Origin: Bacillota bacterium
GTDB taxonomy: Bacteria > Bacillota > Limnochordia > Darwinibacteriales > Darwinibacteriaceae
Length of the DNA: 50,893 nucleotides
NCBI GenBank assembly: GCA_029776155.1
Contig: JAKOTU010000033.1
Span: 1-50,893, forward strand
Direction of reading: 5' to 3'
The notes under the pieces are model-generated. The model was given only the letters and a program-made list of their open reading frames with translations. It searched no databases and was not told the origin of the DNA. Made by a program: the position numbers and the translations under genes. This document shows positions 16,519 to 23,597 of the stretch, in pieces; position 1 is the first letter of the stretch; each line of letters begins with the position of its first letter.

Positions 16519-16546
16519 CAAAAAACCCAGGGCCGCTGCCCTGGGT
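16519..16546 (-). terminator. Terminator of the small c-di-AMP-controlled unit
   Basis: On the minus strand CCCAGGG and CCCTGGG pair around six bases and are followed by six Ts. It closes the transcript of the 53-codon ORF, and the hairpin may also help end the GH3 transcript. Confidence 0.8.
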
Positions 16547-16569
16547 GGCTGCAGAGTACCGCTGGAGGA

Positions 16570-16731
16570 TTAGAGAAACAGCAGAGGCGTGAAGATGATG
16601 GGCGGATAATCTGCGTCTTTTTGGCGTGGATGTTTTTCGAGGTTGAAAAACTTCTCCGCGATGCGGTTGACTCCATCAACACTCCGGGTAAGCGCAAGAC
16701 TGTAGGTACTGGGGACTGGTTGCTTTTTCAT
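16570..16731 (-). CDS. Small hypothetical protein (53 aa) under c-di-AMP riboswitch control
   Basis: A 53-residue ORF starting MKKQPVPSTYSLALTRSVDG and ending YPPIIFTPLLFL. Support for its being a gene: an AAAGGAGAT ribosome site 5 bases before the ATG, its own promoter and riboswitch-terminator leader directly upstream, and a strong terminator 24 bases after the stop, so it is the only product of this transcript. The body is charged (EKFFNLEKHPRQKDAD), and only the last dozen residues are hydrophobic. No signal peptide or known motif. c-di-AMP riboswitches usually govern cell-wall hydrolases, potassium or osmolyte transport, and sporulation genes; this product matches none of these that I can recognise. 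Confidence 0.65.
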   Translation of the reverse strand: MKKQPVPSTYSLALTRSVDGVNRIAEKFFNLEKHPRQKDADYPPIIFTPLLFL

Positions 16732-16770
16732 GGCGGATCTCCTTTCCCTGTGATCTTACACGACGACGGG

Positions 16771-16824
16771 AAAACAAAAAGCGTACTGCTAGTACCGGCT
16801 GCAGGCAGCCGACTAACATTACGC
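16771..16824 (-). terminator. Expression-platform terminator of c-di-AMP riboswitch
   Basis: Reading the minus strand: GCGTA, TAGT and GGCTGC pair with GCAGCC, ACTA and TACGC in a long interrupted hairpin, then TTTTTGTTTT. It lies between the aptamer and the small ORF, as in off-switch riboswitches. Confidence 0.8.
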
Positions 16825-16825
16825 T

Positions 16826-16950
16826 TGGAGAACTCCTATGGGGTTAGCTGACGGGTTAGGACGCCCAAGTCGCCCCTCTCACCAGCGGTGAGATTCACCC
16901 CAAAGTGGTGGGTCCCCCACGACCCGGCAGGTCTTCGGAGATTTCACCTA
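16826..16950 (-). promoter_or_regulatory. Cyclic di-AMP riboswitch (ydaO-yuaA class)
   Basis: The minus strand carries the conserved blocks of this class in the right order: TGGGGGACCC (16910-16919), GGGGTGAAT (16893-16901), a regular hairpin CTCACC/GGTGAG, and GTCAGCTAACCCC (16840-16852). From memory, the Bacillus subtilis ydaO aptamer reads GGGGGACCCA...GGGGTGAAT...GTCAGCTAACC. A consensus promoter precedes it and a terminator follows. c-di-AMP binding is expected to stop transcription before the 53-codon ORF. Confidence 0.9.
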
Positions 16951-16951
16951 A

Positions 16952-16980
16952 ATCGTAACATAAGTCCCCCTTTCTGTCAA
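16952..16980 (-). promoter_or_regulatory. Sigma-A promoter of the c-di-AMP riboswitch unit
   Basis: Perfect TTGACA, 17-base spacer, TACGAT on the minus strand. Transcription would begin near 16945, at the 5' end of the aptamer. Confidence 0.85.
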
Positions 16981-17200
16981 TGGGAGTAATAATCATTCCT
17001 AAGATGTAATTTTGCCCTGTAATTGCTGCGGTTTTAAACCTGATGGAGATGCTCTAGTGAGCAGGACGTAAGGAGGAGGCTTGATCTGTAATAAATCCGT
17101 CGCAGGGCTGAGGGATTACCCTACCCGGGCCAGTATGGGTGCTGTCACAGGCGTGGTAAGGTAGTGGTAACCATGGAACAGATAGGAGATGGTACCAACG

Positions 17201-18514
17201 ATGGAGAAAAAGACACTGGGACAGCGCCTGTTCATCAACAGAGATTTTGCACTGCTTTTCTGGGGACGCTTGGTATCCCAGGTGGGCGATGGGGTTCACT
17301 ATCTAGCTTTGACCTGGCTGGTTTTGGATCTGACCGGTTCGGGGACGGCCCTGGGCACACTGCTTCTGGCTTCGTCCGTTCCCATGGTGGTTTTAGCTCC
17401 CTTTTCGGGAGTGTTGGCGGATTTGTGGGACCGCAAGACCATTGTGGTGTCCATGGACGTTGTCCGGGGTGTGGTTATTTTGGTCATGGCCTTCATCTAC
17501 AAGGCCGGTTATCTGACTCTGCCCATCGTCTATGGGCTCACCGTGACCTCCTCCCTCTGTGGGGTGCTTTTTGGCCCGGCCATTTCTGCTGCCGTACCTG
17601 GGCTGGTGAAAAAGGAAGAGCTGGTCAAAGCCAACTCTTTGAACAGCTTTTCCAGGGCGGCCACCCAGATTCTAGGCCCGGTGATAGGCGCCTTTATCCT
17701 TGGTTTTGCCGGGTATTACGGTGCCTTCCTCGTTAACGGCACAGCTTTTCTGCTTTCGGCCTTGTCCGAGATGTTCATCCGTTTTCCTGAACAGAAGCGG
17801 GGGGAGATGCGCACCCAAGGCAGGCCGGGCAGCCAGTTTACCCGCAGCTTTGCCGAGGGCTTCCGCTACATGTGGCAGCATGCAGGTTTGCGCGCCCTGA
17901 TCTTTTTCGGACTAGCCCTCAACTTCGTTTCCGCACCCCTGTTCAATGTGGCTCTGCCCTTTTTCGGCAAGGAGATGCTGGGGCTCGAGGCACAGCAGTA
18001 CGGCAACCTGCAGGCCATGTTCCCGGTGGGCTTTCTGCTGGGTACGTTTCTGGTGGGGTACATGGTGAAGAGGTTCCGCAAAGAAGCGCTTCTGGCCTGC
18101 GGCATCATCCTGCAGGGCGCGCTGGTAGTGGTCATGGGATTCTTTGCTCTGCCCGCGGTTTACAGCAGCTTGGCCCTGATTTGGCTTTTGGCGGCCCTGT
18201 CAGGTGCCCTCCTCCTTATGGGCGTGCTCAACATCTTCGTCAATGTGCCCATCCAGGTCACCCTCCAAGAAACTGTGCCTGACCACTATCGCGGTAGAGT
18301 CTTCGGTCTTTTAGACAGCATGCTGCAGATGCTGGTGCCCGTATCCATGGGCCTATCCGGATTCCTCGTGGACACTTTCTCGGTGGCGGGACTGTTTGCC
18401 GTCGCCGGAGTGATCACCAGCGCGCTGGGGGTGGCCATCGCCCTTTCCCGCACCATTCGGCAGCTCTACCAACCTGCCGAAGCGGTGCAGGGGGAGGCTG
18501 CCCTTGATGCCTGA
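17201..18514 (+). CDS. MFS transporter (MFS_3 / EntS-like exporter)
   Basis: A 437-residue, 12-helix major facilitator exporter of the MFS_3 type, related to macrolide efflux and EntS proteins. The N-terminus FINRDFALLFWGRLVSQVGD and the helix 2-3 loop FSGVLADLWDRKTIVV are characteristic, as is the later QVTLQETVPDHYRGRVFGL. AGGAG lies 12 bases before the chosen ATG and abuts an in-frame ATG four codons earlier, so the exact start is uncertain. It is 26 bases from yjbQ, possibly co-transcribed. Substrate unknown; drug or siderophore export are the usual roles. The 220 bases upstream hold the divergent c-di-AMP promoter and nothing else I can name. Confidence 0.88.
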   Translation: MEKKTLGQRLFINRDFALLFWGRLVSQVGDGVHYLALTWLVLDLTGSGTALGTLLLASSVPMVVLAPFSGVLADLWDRKTIVVSMDVVRGVVILVMAFIYKAGYLTLPIVYGLTVTSSLCGVLFGPAISAAVPGLVKKEELVKANSLNSFSRAATQILGPVIGAFILGFAGYYGAFLVNGTAFLLSALSEMFIRFPEQKRGEMRTQGRPGSQFTRSFAEGFRYMWQHAGLRALIFFGLALNFVSAPLFNVALPFFGKEMLGLEAQQYGNLQAMFPVGFLLGTFLVGYMVKRFRKEALLACGIILQGALVVVMGFFALPAVYSSLALIWLLAALSGALLLMGVLNIFVNVPIQVTLQETVPDHYRGRVFGLLDSMLQMLVPVSMGLSGFLVDTFSVAGLFAVAGVITSALGVAIALSRTIRQLYQPAEAVQGEAALDA

Positions 18515-18540
18515 TCAGAAAAAGGAATGGAGTGGTAGAA

Positions 18541-18936
18541 ATGCTGATCAACATTCGCACTAATCAGGAGCAGCAGTTTATTGACATCACCAGTCAAGTG
18601 CGGAAGTTTGTTGAGCAGGAGGGACTAAAGGATGGGTGTGTGGTGGTGTTTGTGCCCCATACTACAGCCGGCGTCACCATCAACGAAAACAGTGATCCCA
18701 CGGTGCCCAGGGACATCATAGTCACGTTAGACAAGGTCTTTCCTGTGCACGGCGACTATACCCATCTGGAGGGTAACTCCCATGCCCACATCAAGGCTTC
18801 ACTTATGGGCTCATCCTGCACCGTACTGGTGGAGAACGGGCAGCTGCAGCTGGGCACCTGGCAGGGCATCTTTTTCTGCGAGTTCGACGGGCCTCGGCAC
18901 CGCAAGGTACTGTTAAAAGCAATAGCCAGCTCTTGA
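18541..18936 (+). CDS. yjbQ: YjbQ family protein
   Basis: A 131-residue protein of the UPF0047/YjbQ family, small trimeric proteins for which a side thiamin-phosphate synthase activity has been described; the physiological role is not settled. Family motifs VPHTTAGVTINENSDPTVPR and GDYTHLEGNSHAHIKASLMG contribute the conserved His and Glu cluster, and the C-terminus has GTWQGIFFCEFDGPR. Length is normal. ATG start; an in-frame GTG three codons earlier is possible. Its last codons form one arm of a GCCAGCTC/GAGCTGGC hairpin (18925-18942) with the TGA at the loop. Confidence 0.9.
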   Translation: MLINIRTNQEQQFIDITSQVRKFVEQEGLKDGCVVVFVPHTTAGVTINENSDPTVPRDIIVTLDKVFPVHGDYTHLEGNSHAHIKASLMGSSCTVLVENGQLQLGTWQGIFFCEFDGPRHRKVLLKAIASS

Positions 18937-18946
18937 GCTGGCGCGA

Positions 18947-20344
18947 CTAGTTCACTGCAGACAGGGGTTTGACCCCTGTTTCTTTTCTGCGGGCCAAAAC
19001 ACTGTGCAGCCACGGCCTGGTCGTGTACACCCAGTAGCCGTACAAGCTCACCAAGACGTTGCTGAAACTCATGGAAAACCAAATTCCCGTGGAGCCCCAG
19101 GAGGTGAACCGGCCCAAGAGCACGATCATGGGCAGTCGCACGAACCACAGGCGGCCCACTTCCATGATCATGGCGTACTTGGTATTGCCCGTTCCCTGAT
19201 AGAGCCCCGCGAAGGCGCTGATGATGCCCATGAAAGGCAGGGACACCGAAACGTAAGTGAGGTAGTTCAGGGACTCGGAGATCACCGCGGGATCATCCCT
19301 GGCCTGCATGAAAAAGAGGATGATGGGTTCGTCAAAAACAAGCAGCACCACACAGCCCACGCTGCCTATGAGCACAGCCAGGAGCACTGCCTTGTGGAAA
19401 GATTCCTTGACCCGGGCCATCTGGTCCGCACCCACATTCTGTCCCACAATGGCAGTCAGGGCTTGGCCCATGCCCATGGCCGGCTGCATGATGAGGGAGG
19501 TAATACGGTTGACCATGCCGTAGGCGGCCAAGGTAGCGGTGCCGTAGGTGGCGATCAGACCGTTGAAGGCCGCAAACCCCAACGCCGCGCCCGACTGGCC
19601 GATGCTGGCGGGCAGGCCCACCTGCACGATCTCCTTAACAATCTGTTTTTCGAACCTGAAGCGGGTAAAGTCCGGTTTGATTCTGCTCGGCCCCCGCAGT
19701 AAAACGATCAGGCCTCCAATAGCCAGCAGCGCCCGGGAGAGAACGGTGGCCCAGGCGGCCCCGGCCAGTCCCCAGCCCAAGGTGAAGATGAAGATGGGAT
19801 CGAGCACAGCGTTGAGACCGGCCGATAGTCCGCTCAGGATGGTGGGAGTGACCGTATCCCCTTGGGCGTGGAGCATGGCGTTAATGACGAAGGAAAGGAA
19901 CACAACGGGCAGATCCCAGTAGAGGATGCGCAGATAAAGGGTGCCCAGTTCGGCCAGGTCACCTGTGGCACCCATTAGGCGCACCACAACCGGGGTGGCA
20001 AGGTAACCCAGCACCGTTAAGACCAGCGAGGACAGGAGGGAAATGGTTATGAGCTGGGCGGCATAGGCCCTGGCCCGGTCGAGCTGTCCTGCCCCCAAGA
20101 GCTGTGACAGCAGGGACGTGCCGGCCACGCCCAAGCCCGCGCCCAAGGAAACGAGGAGCCAGTTGATGGGCCACACAAAAGTGATGGCCGCGAAGTGCAC
20201 TGAGGAAAGCTTGCTTACCCAGATGCTGTCCACCAAGCTGTACAGCTGCTGGATCAGGCTGTTGATGATGATGGGTACGGAAAGGGTTACCAGTACCTTG
20301 TACATGTTCTCTTTGAGGATCAACTCTGTTTTGTCTCTGGCCAC
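18947..20344 (-). CDS. MATE family efflux transporter
   Basis: A 465-residue, 12-helix multidrug and toxic compound extrusion protein, sodium- or proton-driven. N-terminal signature: LSVPIIINSLIQQLYSLVDS, then the second half starts near VQVGLPASIGQSGAALGFAA, with conserved GMGQALTAIVGQNVGA and AFAGLYQGTGNTKYAM. These are typical of the NorM/DinF-like MATE subset of Firmicutes. GTG start after AGGGGA. The C-terminal tail overlaps the terminator of the convergent yjbQ gene. Substrate not deducible. Confidence 0.93.
   Translation of the reverse strand: MARDKTELILKENMYKVLVTLSVPIIINSLIQQLYSLVDSIWVSKLSSVHFAAITFVWPINWLLVSLGAGLGVAGTSLLSQLLGAGQLDRARAYAAQLITISLLSSLVLTVLGYLATPVVVRLMGATGDLAELGTLYLRILYWDLPVVFLSFVINAMLHAQGDTVTPTILSGLSAGLNAVLDPIFIFTLGWGLAGAAWATVLSRALLAIGGLIVLLRGPSRIKPDFTRFRFEKQIVKEIVQVGLPASIGQSGAALGFAAFNGLIATYGTATLAAYGMVNRITSLIMQPAMGMGQALTAIVGQNVGADQMARVKESFHKAVLLAVLIGSVGCVVLLVFDEPIILFFMQARDDPAVISESLNYLTYVSVSLPFMGIISAFAGLYQGTGNTKYAMIMEVGRLWFVRLPMIVLLGRFTSWGSTGIWFSMSFSNVLVSLYGYWVYTTRPWLHSVLARRKETGVKPLSAVN
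18961..18986 (+). terminator. Terminator after yjbQ, inside the end of the MATE gene
   Basis: ACAGGGGT and ACCCCTGT with a three-base loop, then TTTCTTTT. The hairpin is coded within the last codons of the convergent MATE gene. Confidence 0.8.
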
Positions 20345-20426
20345 TGCATTCGCCGTCCCCTGTGGTGTTTCTGATCATTGTATCACAAAAGCTTTCCGGA
20401 GAATAGCAGAAACCGGAGGGGAGAGT

Positions 20427-20765
20427 CTAGGGAGCTGCCCGATTTACCAGGCGGGTCAGGAGTAGTTCCCCCAGGCTGACCAGTAGGGCAAAACCCACAA
20501 GGGTACCGGCTGTGGTACGAAAAAAGGGAGTGAGGCCCACCAGGTAGGCCAACAGGGCGGCAGCAAGCCCCTGGAGACCTGCCGCAGGGAGCGAACTGGG
20601 GGTCTGCGGGGCCAGCACCTCCTTTAGATAGGCACAGAGCAGCCCCGCGGGGACGGCGTAGAGCAGCACCTTCCACCAGGGATTGGAATCAAACAGGGTG
20701 AGCAGCAGAAGACCCAGGACGAAGATGAGCAGGAACTGCCCGATAATTTGGGTTTTTGTCGGCAT
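20427..20765 (-). CDS. Small membrane protein, DUF2512-like
   Basis: A 112-residue protein with four hydrophobic helices (FLLIFVLGLLLLTLF, VLLYAVPAGLLCAYL, LAAALLAYLVGLTPFF, TLVGFALLVSLGELLLTRL). Layout and the FDSNPWWKVLL loop resemble the DUF2512 (YndM) family of spore-forming Firmicutes, of unknown function; this assignment is from memory and moderately sure. ATG with AGGAGGAAG 3 bases before. It faces the GntR operon, and the palindromes at 20820-20848 lie between the two, so both could answer to the same regulator. Confidence 0.6.
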   Translation of the reverse strand: MPTKTQIIGQFLLIFVLGLLLLTLFDSNPWWKVLLYAVPAGLLCAYLKEVLAPQTPSSLPAAGLQGLAAALLAYLVGLTPFFRTTAGTLVGFALLVSLGELLLTRLVNRAAP

Positions 20766-20790
20766 GGTTCTTCCTCCTGAAAAAAGGGTG

Positions 20791-20819
20791 TTGACAGATG
20801 CCCCGGGCGATCATACAAT
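20791..20819 (+). promoter_or_regulatory. Sigma-A promoter of the GntR/ABC operon
   Basis: TTGACA, 17-base spacer, TACAAT. The -10 abuts the palindromic operator that follows. Confidence 0.85.
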
Positions 20820-20848
20820 ACTAGTGCACTAGTGATCTAGTGCACTAT
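20820..20848. promoter_or_regulatory. Probable GntR (YtrA-type) operator
   Basis: A perfect 14-bp palindrome ACTAGTGCACTAGT is followed by a second TAGTGCACTA, the two cores being 16 bp centre to centre. They cover the transcription start region of the regulator's own promoter, which suggests autorepression by a dimer pair. Confidence 0.75.
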
Positions 20849-20868
20849 TGGGGAAGGGAGTGGAGCGA

Positions 20869-21270
20869 TTGGACCTGGAGTTTTCCACATCCATACCAAT
20901 ATACTTGCAGATCATTGAGGAGTTTAAACGCCAGATTGCCACTGGCCAGCTTAGACCCGGGGATAAGCTCCCGTCGCAGCGGGATCTCGCGGCCCAGCTC
21001 AAGGTCAATGCCAACACCGTACAGCGAGCTTATCGGGAGATGGAAATTCTGGGTTTGGTGGAGACCCTGCGGGGCCAGGGCACCTTTGTGCGCCAAACTG
21101 AAGAGATTGTGGAGGGGACCAGAGAGGAAATGCTGACCAACCTCGTAGACGATTTTGTGGCTGCCATGCAGTCCTTGGGGCTGACCATGGCCGATACGCT
21201 GGAACTGGTAAAAACACGTTTCCGGGAGAGGGAACTTGCTCAAGGAGGGTTAAAGGATGAACGCAGCTGA
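20869..21270 (+). CDS. GntR family regulator, YtrA subfamily
   Basis: A 133-residue repressor: winged helix-turn-helix (about residues 5-75; IPIYLQIIEEFKRQIATGQL, PGDKLPSQRDLAAQLKVNAN, TVQRAYREMEILGLVETLRG) plus a short helical dimerisation tail, with no large effector domain, as in YtrA proteins. YtrA regulators control the ABC transporter encoded with them. The start is taken as TTG, 8 bases after GGGAG; a GTG three codons earlier is possible but overlaps the ribosome site. Its stop overlaps the start of the ATPase gene by 14 bases. The operator just upstream supports autoregulation. Confidence 0.88.
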   Translation: MDLEFSTSIPIYLQIIEEFKRQIATGQLRPGDKLPSQRDLAAQLKVNANTVQRAYREMEILGLVETLRGQGTFVRQTEEIVEGTREEMLTNLVDDFVAAMQSLGLTMADTLELVKTRFRERELAQGGLKDERS

Positions 21271-21964
21271 ACCGGTCTTGGTAGTGCACAACTTGCGGAA
21301 GAAGTACCCTAAGGTGGAAGCTCTAAAGGGGATCAGCCTGAGCCTGCCCCAAGGGGAGATTTGGGGCCTACTTGGGCCCAACGGCAGCGGCAAGTCCACG
21401 CTGCTCAAGTGCGTGGCGGGCCTGGTCCGGCCCGACGGGGGAGAAATCGCTATCTTGGGCACACCCCCGTCCCGGGCAAGCAAGGCGCAGATCGCCTTTG
21501 TGCCAGAGGTGGAAAGCCTCTACCGTTGGATGACGGTGCGGCAGGTGCTGGAGTTCACCTCCGCCTTCTACGACGACTGGCAGAAGGACAGTGAGGAGGA
21601 GCTCTTAGAGTTTATGCGCCTGGATCCCCGGGCCAAGGTAAGTACCCTGTCCAAGGGAATGCGGGCCCGGCTGAGGCTCGTGTTGGCTCTGGCCCGCAGA
21701 GCCCCCCTAATCCTTCTAGATGAGCCGTTCAGCGGTATTGATCCCTCTTCTCGGGATCGGATTGTGGAGGGCATCGTACGCCAGTTCAAGGGAGAAGAGC
21801 AGACCATAATCATCTCCACCCACGCCGTGGGTGATACGGAGCAGCTCTTTGATGCCGTTGTCTTCCTCCATGAAGGCAGCATTATCCTGCAGGGCAGTGC
21901 GGAAGAACTCAGGGCCAGCCGCGGTAAATCCATTAACGATCTCTTCAAGGAGGTTTTTGCCTGA
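21257..21964 (+). CDS. ABC transporter ATP-binding protein
   Basis: A 235-residue ATPase. Walker A GPNGSGKSTLL (near residues 38-48), signature LSKGMRARLRL, Walker B LILLDEPFSGID and H-loop ISTHAV are intact. The signature is the LSKG variant seen in YtrB/EcsA-like exporters. ATG behind AAGGAGGG. Translationally coupled to the regulator before it and to the permease after it (TGATGA overlap). With a YtrA-type regulator, this is probably an export or cell-envelope stress system. Confidence 0.93.
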   Translation: MNAAEPVLVVHNLRKKYPKVEALKGISLSLPQGEIWGLLGPNGSGKSTLLKCVAGLVRPDGGEIAILGTPPSRASKAQIAFVPEVESLYRWMTVRQVLEFTSAFYDDWQKDSEEELLEFMRLDPRAKVSTLSKGMRARLRLVLALARRAPLILLDEPFSGIDPSSRDRIVEGIVRQFKGEEQTIIISTHAVGDTEQLFDAVVFLHEGSIILQGSAEELRASRGKSINDLFKEVFA

Positions 21965-22728
21965 TGAAACGGTTCCTAAAGCTGCTCCGCAAAGACCTGG
22001 AGGCGAGCCGCCTGCCTGTGTTTTTCTTGGCCGGTATTACCTTAATCCTCATGGCTGTGCTGCGTTGGCGGATCGCCCAGGGCGCCTGGCATCCGCAAGT
22101 CTCTGTGCTCGGCGTGGCTGTGCCCCTTACCTTCTTCCCCTTGTGGCTGATCTGGCGCAGCTTCCAGACTCTGCGGGCGGAATGGCGGGAGGATACGGTC
22201 TATACTCTGCTGGTGCTGCCTGTTCCGGGCTGGCAGGTACTGCTGGCCAAACTGGCCGGCCTGTTGGTGGAATACAGCGTGCTCTTCGCCGCAACGGTGG
22301 GAGGAACGTTCCTCTTCTTTGGCGGCCTCATGGACGAACTGTGGGAGGTGATCCCCGGGCCGTGGTGGCTGGCCTGGAACGCACTTTGGGTGTATGTAAC
22401 GGGGGCTTTTGTCTTGGCCACCTTGGCCATCCATGTCCAGCTGGCCTTTGTGGTGAGCAAGATGGTGGGGAGATTGCAGGGTTTGGTGGCCCTCTGGGTG
22501 CTGTTCTTGTCAACCTGGTTGACGGACAGGGCAGCTCTGCTCCTGGAACCCTTGTTCCGCTGGCTGCCCACCATCCGCCTGCACGAGTTTTTGCAGCTGA
22601 CCAGGTTTGATGAGGGGATCATCTTGGAGTGGCAGCCCGCAGGGCAGATCGGTGCTGCCTTCGCTACAGTCGGCCTGTTGTTCCTCACAGGGCTCTTGTT
22701 TGAACGCTTTTTGGAGATCAACGGATAG
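21964..22728 (+). CDS. ABC transporter permease (ABC-2-like)
   Basis: A 254-residue membrane protein with six hydrophobic segments, beginning MKRFLKLLRKDLEASRLPVF. The layout (cytosolic amphipathic start, then LRAEWREDTVYTLLVLPVPG before the second helix) matches ABC-2 type permeases that pair with a single ATPase. Its start overlaps the ATPase stop by one base, so the two are surely coupled. Sequence alone gives no substrate. Confidence 0.85.
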   Translation: MKRFLKLLRKDLEASRLPVFFLAGITLILMAVLRWRIAQGAWHPQVSVLGVAVPLTFFPLWLIWRSFQTLRAEWREDTVYTLLVLPVPGWQVLLAKLAGLLVEYSVLFAATVGGTFLFFGGLMDELWEVIPGPWWLAWNALWVYVTGAFVLATLAIHVQLAFVVSKMVGRLQGLVALWVLFLSTWLTDRAALLLEPLFRWLPTIRLHEFLQLTRFDEGIILEWQPAGQIGAAFATVGLLFLTGLLFERFLEING

Positions 22729-22740
22729 GGGGCATGGGTA

Positions 22741-23556
22741 GTGAAGATTCGCCGTTATACGCTTGCTGTTTTAGTCCTGCTTACACTTCTCTTCCTGGTG
22801 GACGTCCGCTACGTCCAGCCCCATCTGGTAAGATCCGGCGAGCCCTCGGTCCGCTTCCATGTTCGGCCCCTCATCCGCACGGGCTTTACCGCCGAGAAAA
22901 GCCAGGTGTTCACCAGACCCCGGGGACAGCTCACCTCTCTAATGCTCCAGGGAAGCTTCGGCACGGTGGAAGTTGTCTCCAGTTCAGGGGAGGATCTGGT
23001 GATCCGCACCACCATTGCTGCAGAAAAGGAAAGCGATTTGGAGGGGTTTGAGGTTAGGGAAAGCATCTCCGACTCCGAGCTCAGCTACGAACTGGCCTAC
23101 AGCGGGCCCGAACCTGCACCAGCGGCTAGCTTGAGCTACCAGGTGGAGGTGCCCGCGGGTATGGAGGTAAGTGTAGTTTACAGTTACGGACAGGTGGAAG
23201 TTAAAGAGTTCGTCGGTTTCCTCCAGCTGTTGACCAGCTTTTCCCGGGTGTATGTCCAGGAGCTTCAGGGCTCCCTCAGTGTCAATAACGCCTACGGCAG
23301 CGTGGAGCTGAAAGGCATAGCGGGTCCCCTCAGGCTGGATAATGTCTTTGCCACCAGCCTGGTGGATCTGGCGCCGGTTGATGGCGGCTATTATTTCCAA
23401 GTGGAAGTGACCAATGGCAGACTCCAGGGTCAAGCTCCCCTGGAGCGAGAGGTGCGGCAGAACAGCATTACAGCCCAGGGCAGGTACGGGGAAGGGGTGC
23501 ACCCTGTGGTGATCAACTCCTCCTTCGGCACCGTGACGCTGAGCCTGGAACCATAG
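22741..23556 (+). CDS. Membrane-anchored beta-helix-like protein (DUF4097-type)
   Basis: A 271-residue protein with an N-terminal membrane anchor (YTLAVLVLLTLLFLVDV) and an extracytoplasmic body of short beta-strand repeats: GSFGTVEVVSSSGEDLVIRT, YSYGQVEVKEFVG, NNAYGSVELKGIAGPLRLDN, SSFGTVTLSL. The recurrent 'G-x-V-x-v/l' pattern resembles the DUF4097 putative adhesin or beta-solenoid fold. GTG start 12 bases after the permease gene. In other genomes such proteins often sit with GntR/ABC or PspC-type envelope stress operons, so a sensor or scaffold role is an inference. Confidence 0.7.
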   Translation: MKIRRYTLAVLVLLTLLFLVDVRYVQPHLVRSGEPSVRFHVRPLIRTGFTAEKSQVFTRPRGQLTSLMLQGSFGTVEVVSSSGEDLVIRTTIAAEKESDLEGFEVRESISDSELSYELAYSGPEPAPAASLSYQVEVPAGMEVSVVYSYGQVEVKEFVGFLQLLTSFSRVYVQELQGSLSVNNAYGSVELKGIAGPLRLDNVFATSLVDLAPVDGGYYFQVEVTNGRLQGQAPLEREVRQNSITAQGRYGEGVHPVVINSSFGTVTLSLEP

Positions 23557-23559
23557 GCA

Positions 23560-23588
23560 AGAAGGAACGTGCACTGCACGTTCCTTCT
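23560..23588. terminator. Bidirectional terminator between ABC operon and grd operon
   Basis: Perfect arms AGAAGGAACGTGCA and TGCACGTTCCTTCT. No long T-run on either strand, but it sits exactly between two convergent operons. Confidence 0.65.
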
Positions 23589-23597
23589 ACCCAAGGG

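Noticed and set aside
16395..16697. Minus-strand open frame of 100 codons at the end of the GH3 gene
   Set aside because: Overlaps the GH3 gene and both the small ORF and its terminator in another frame; no ribosome site.
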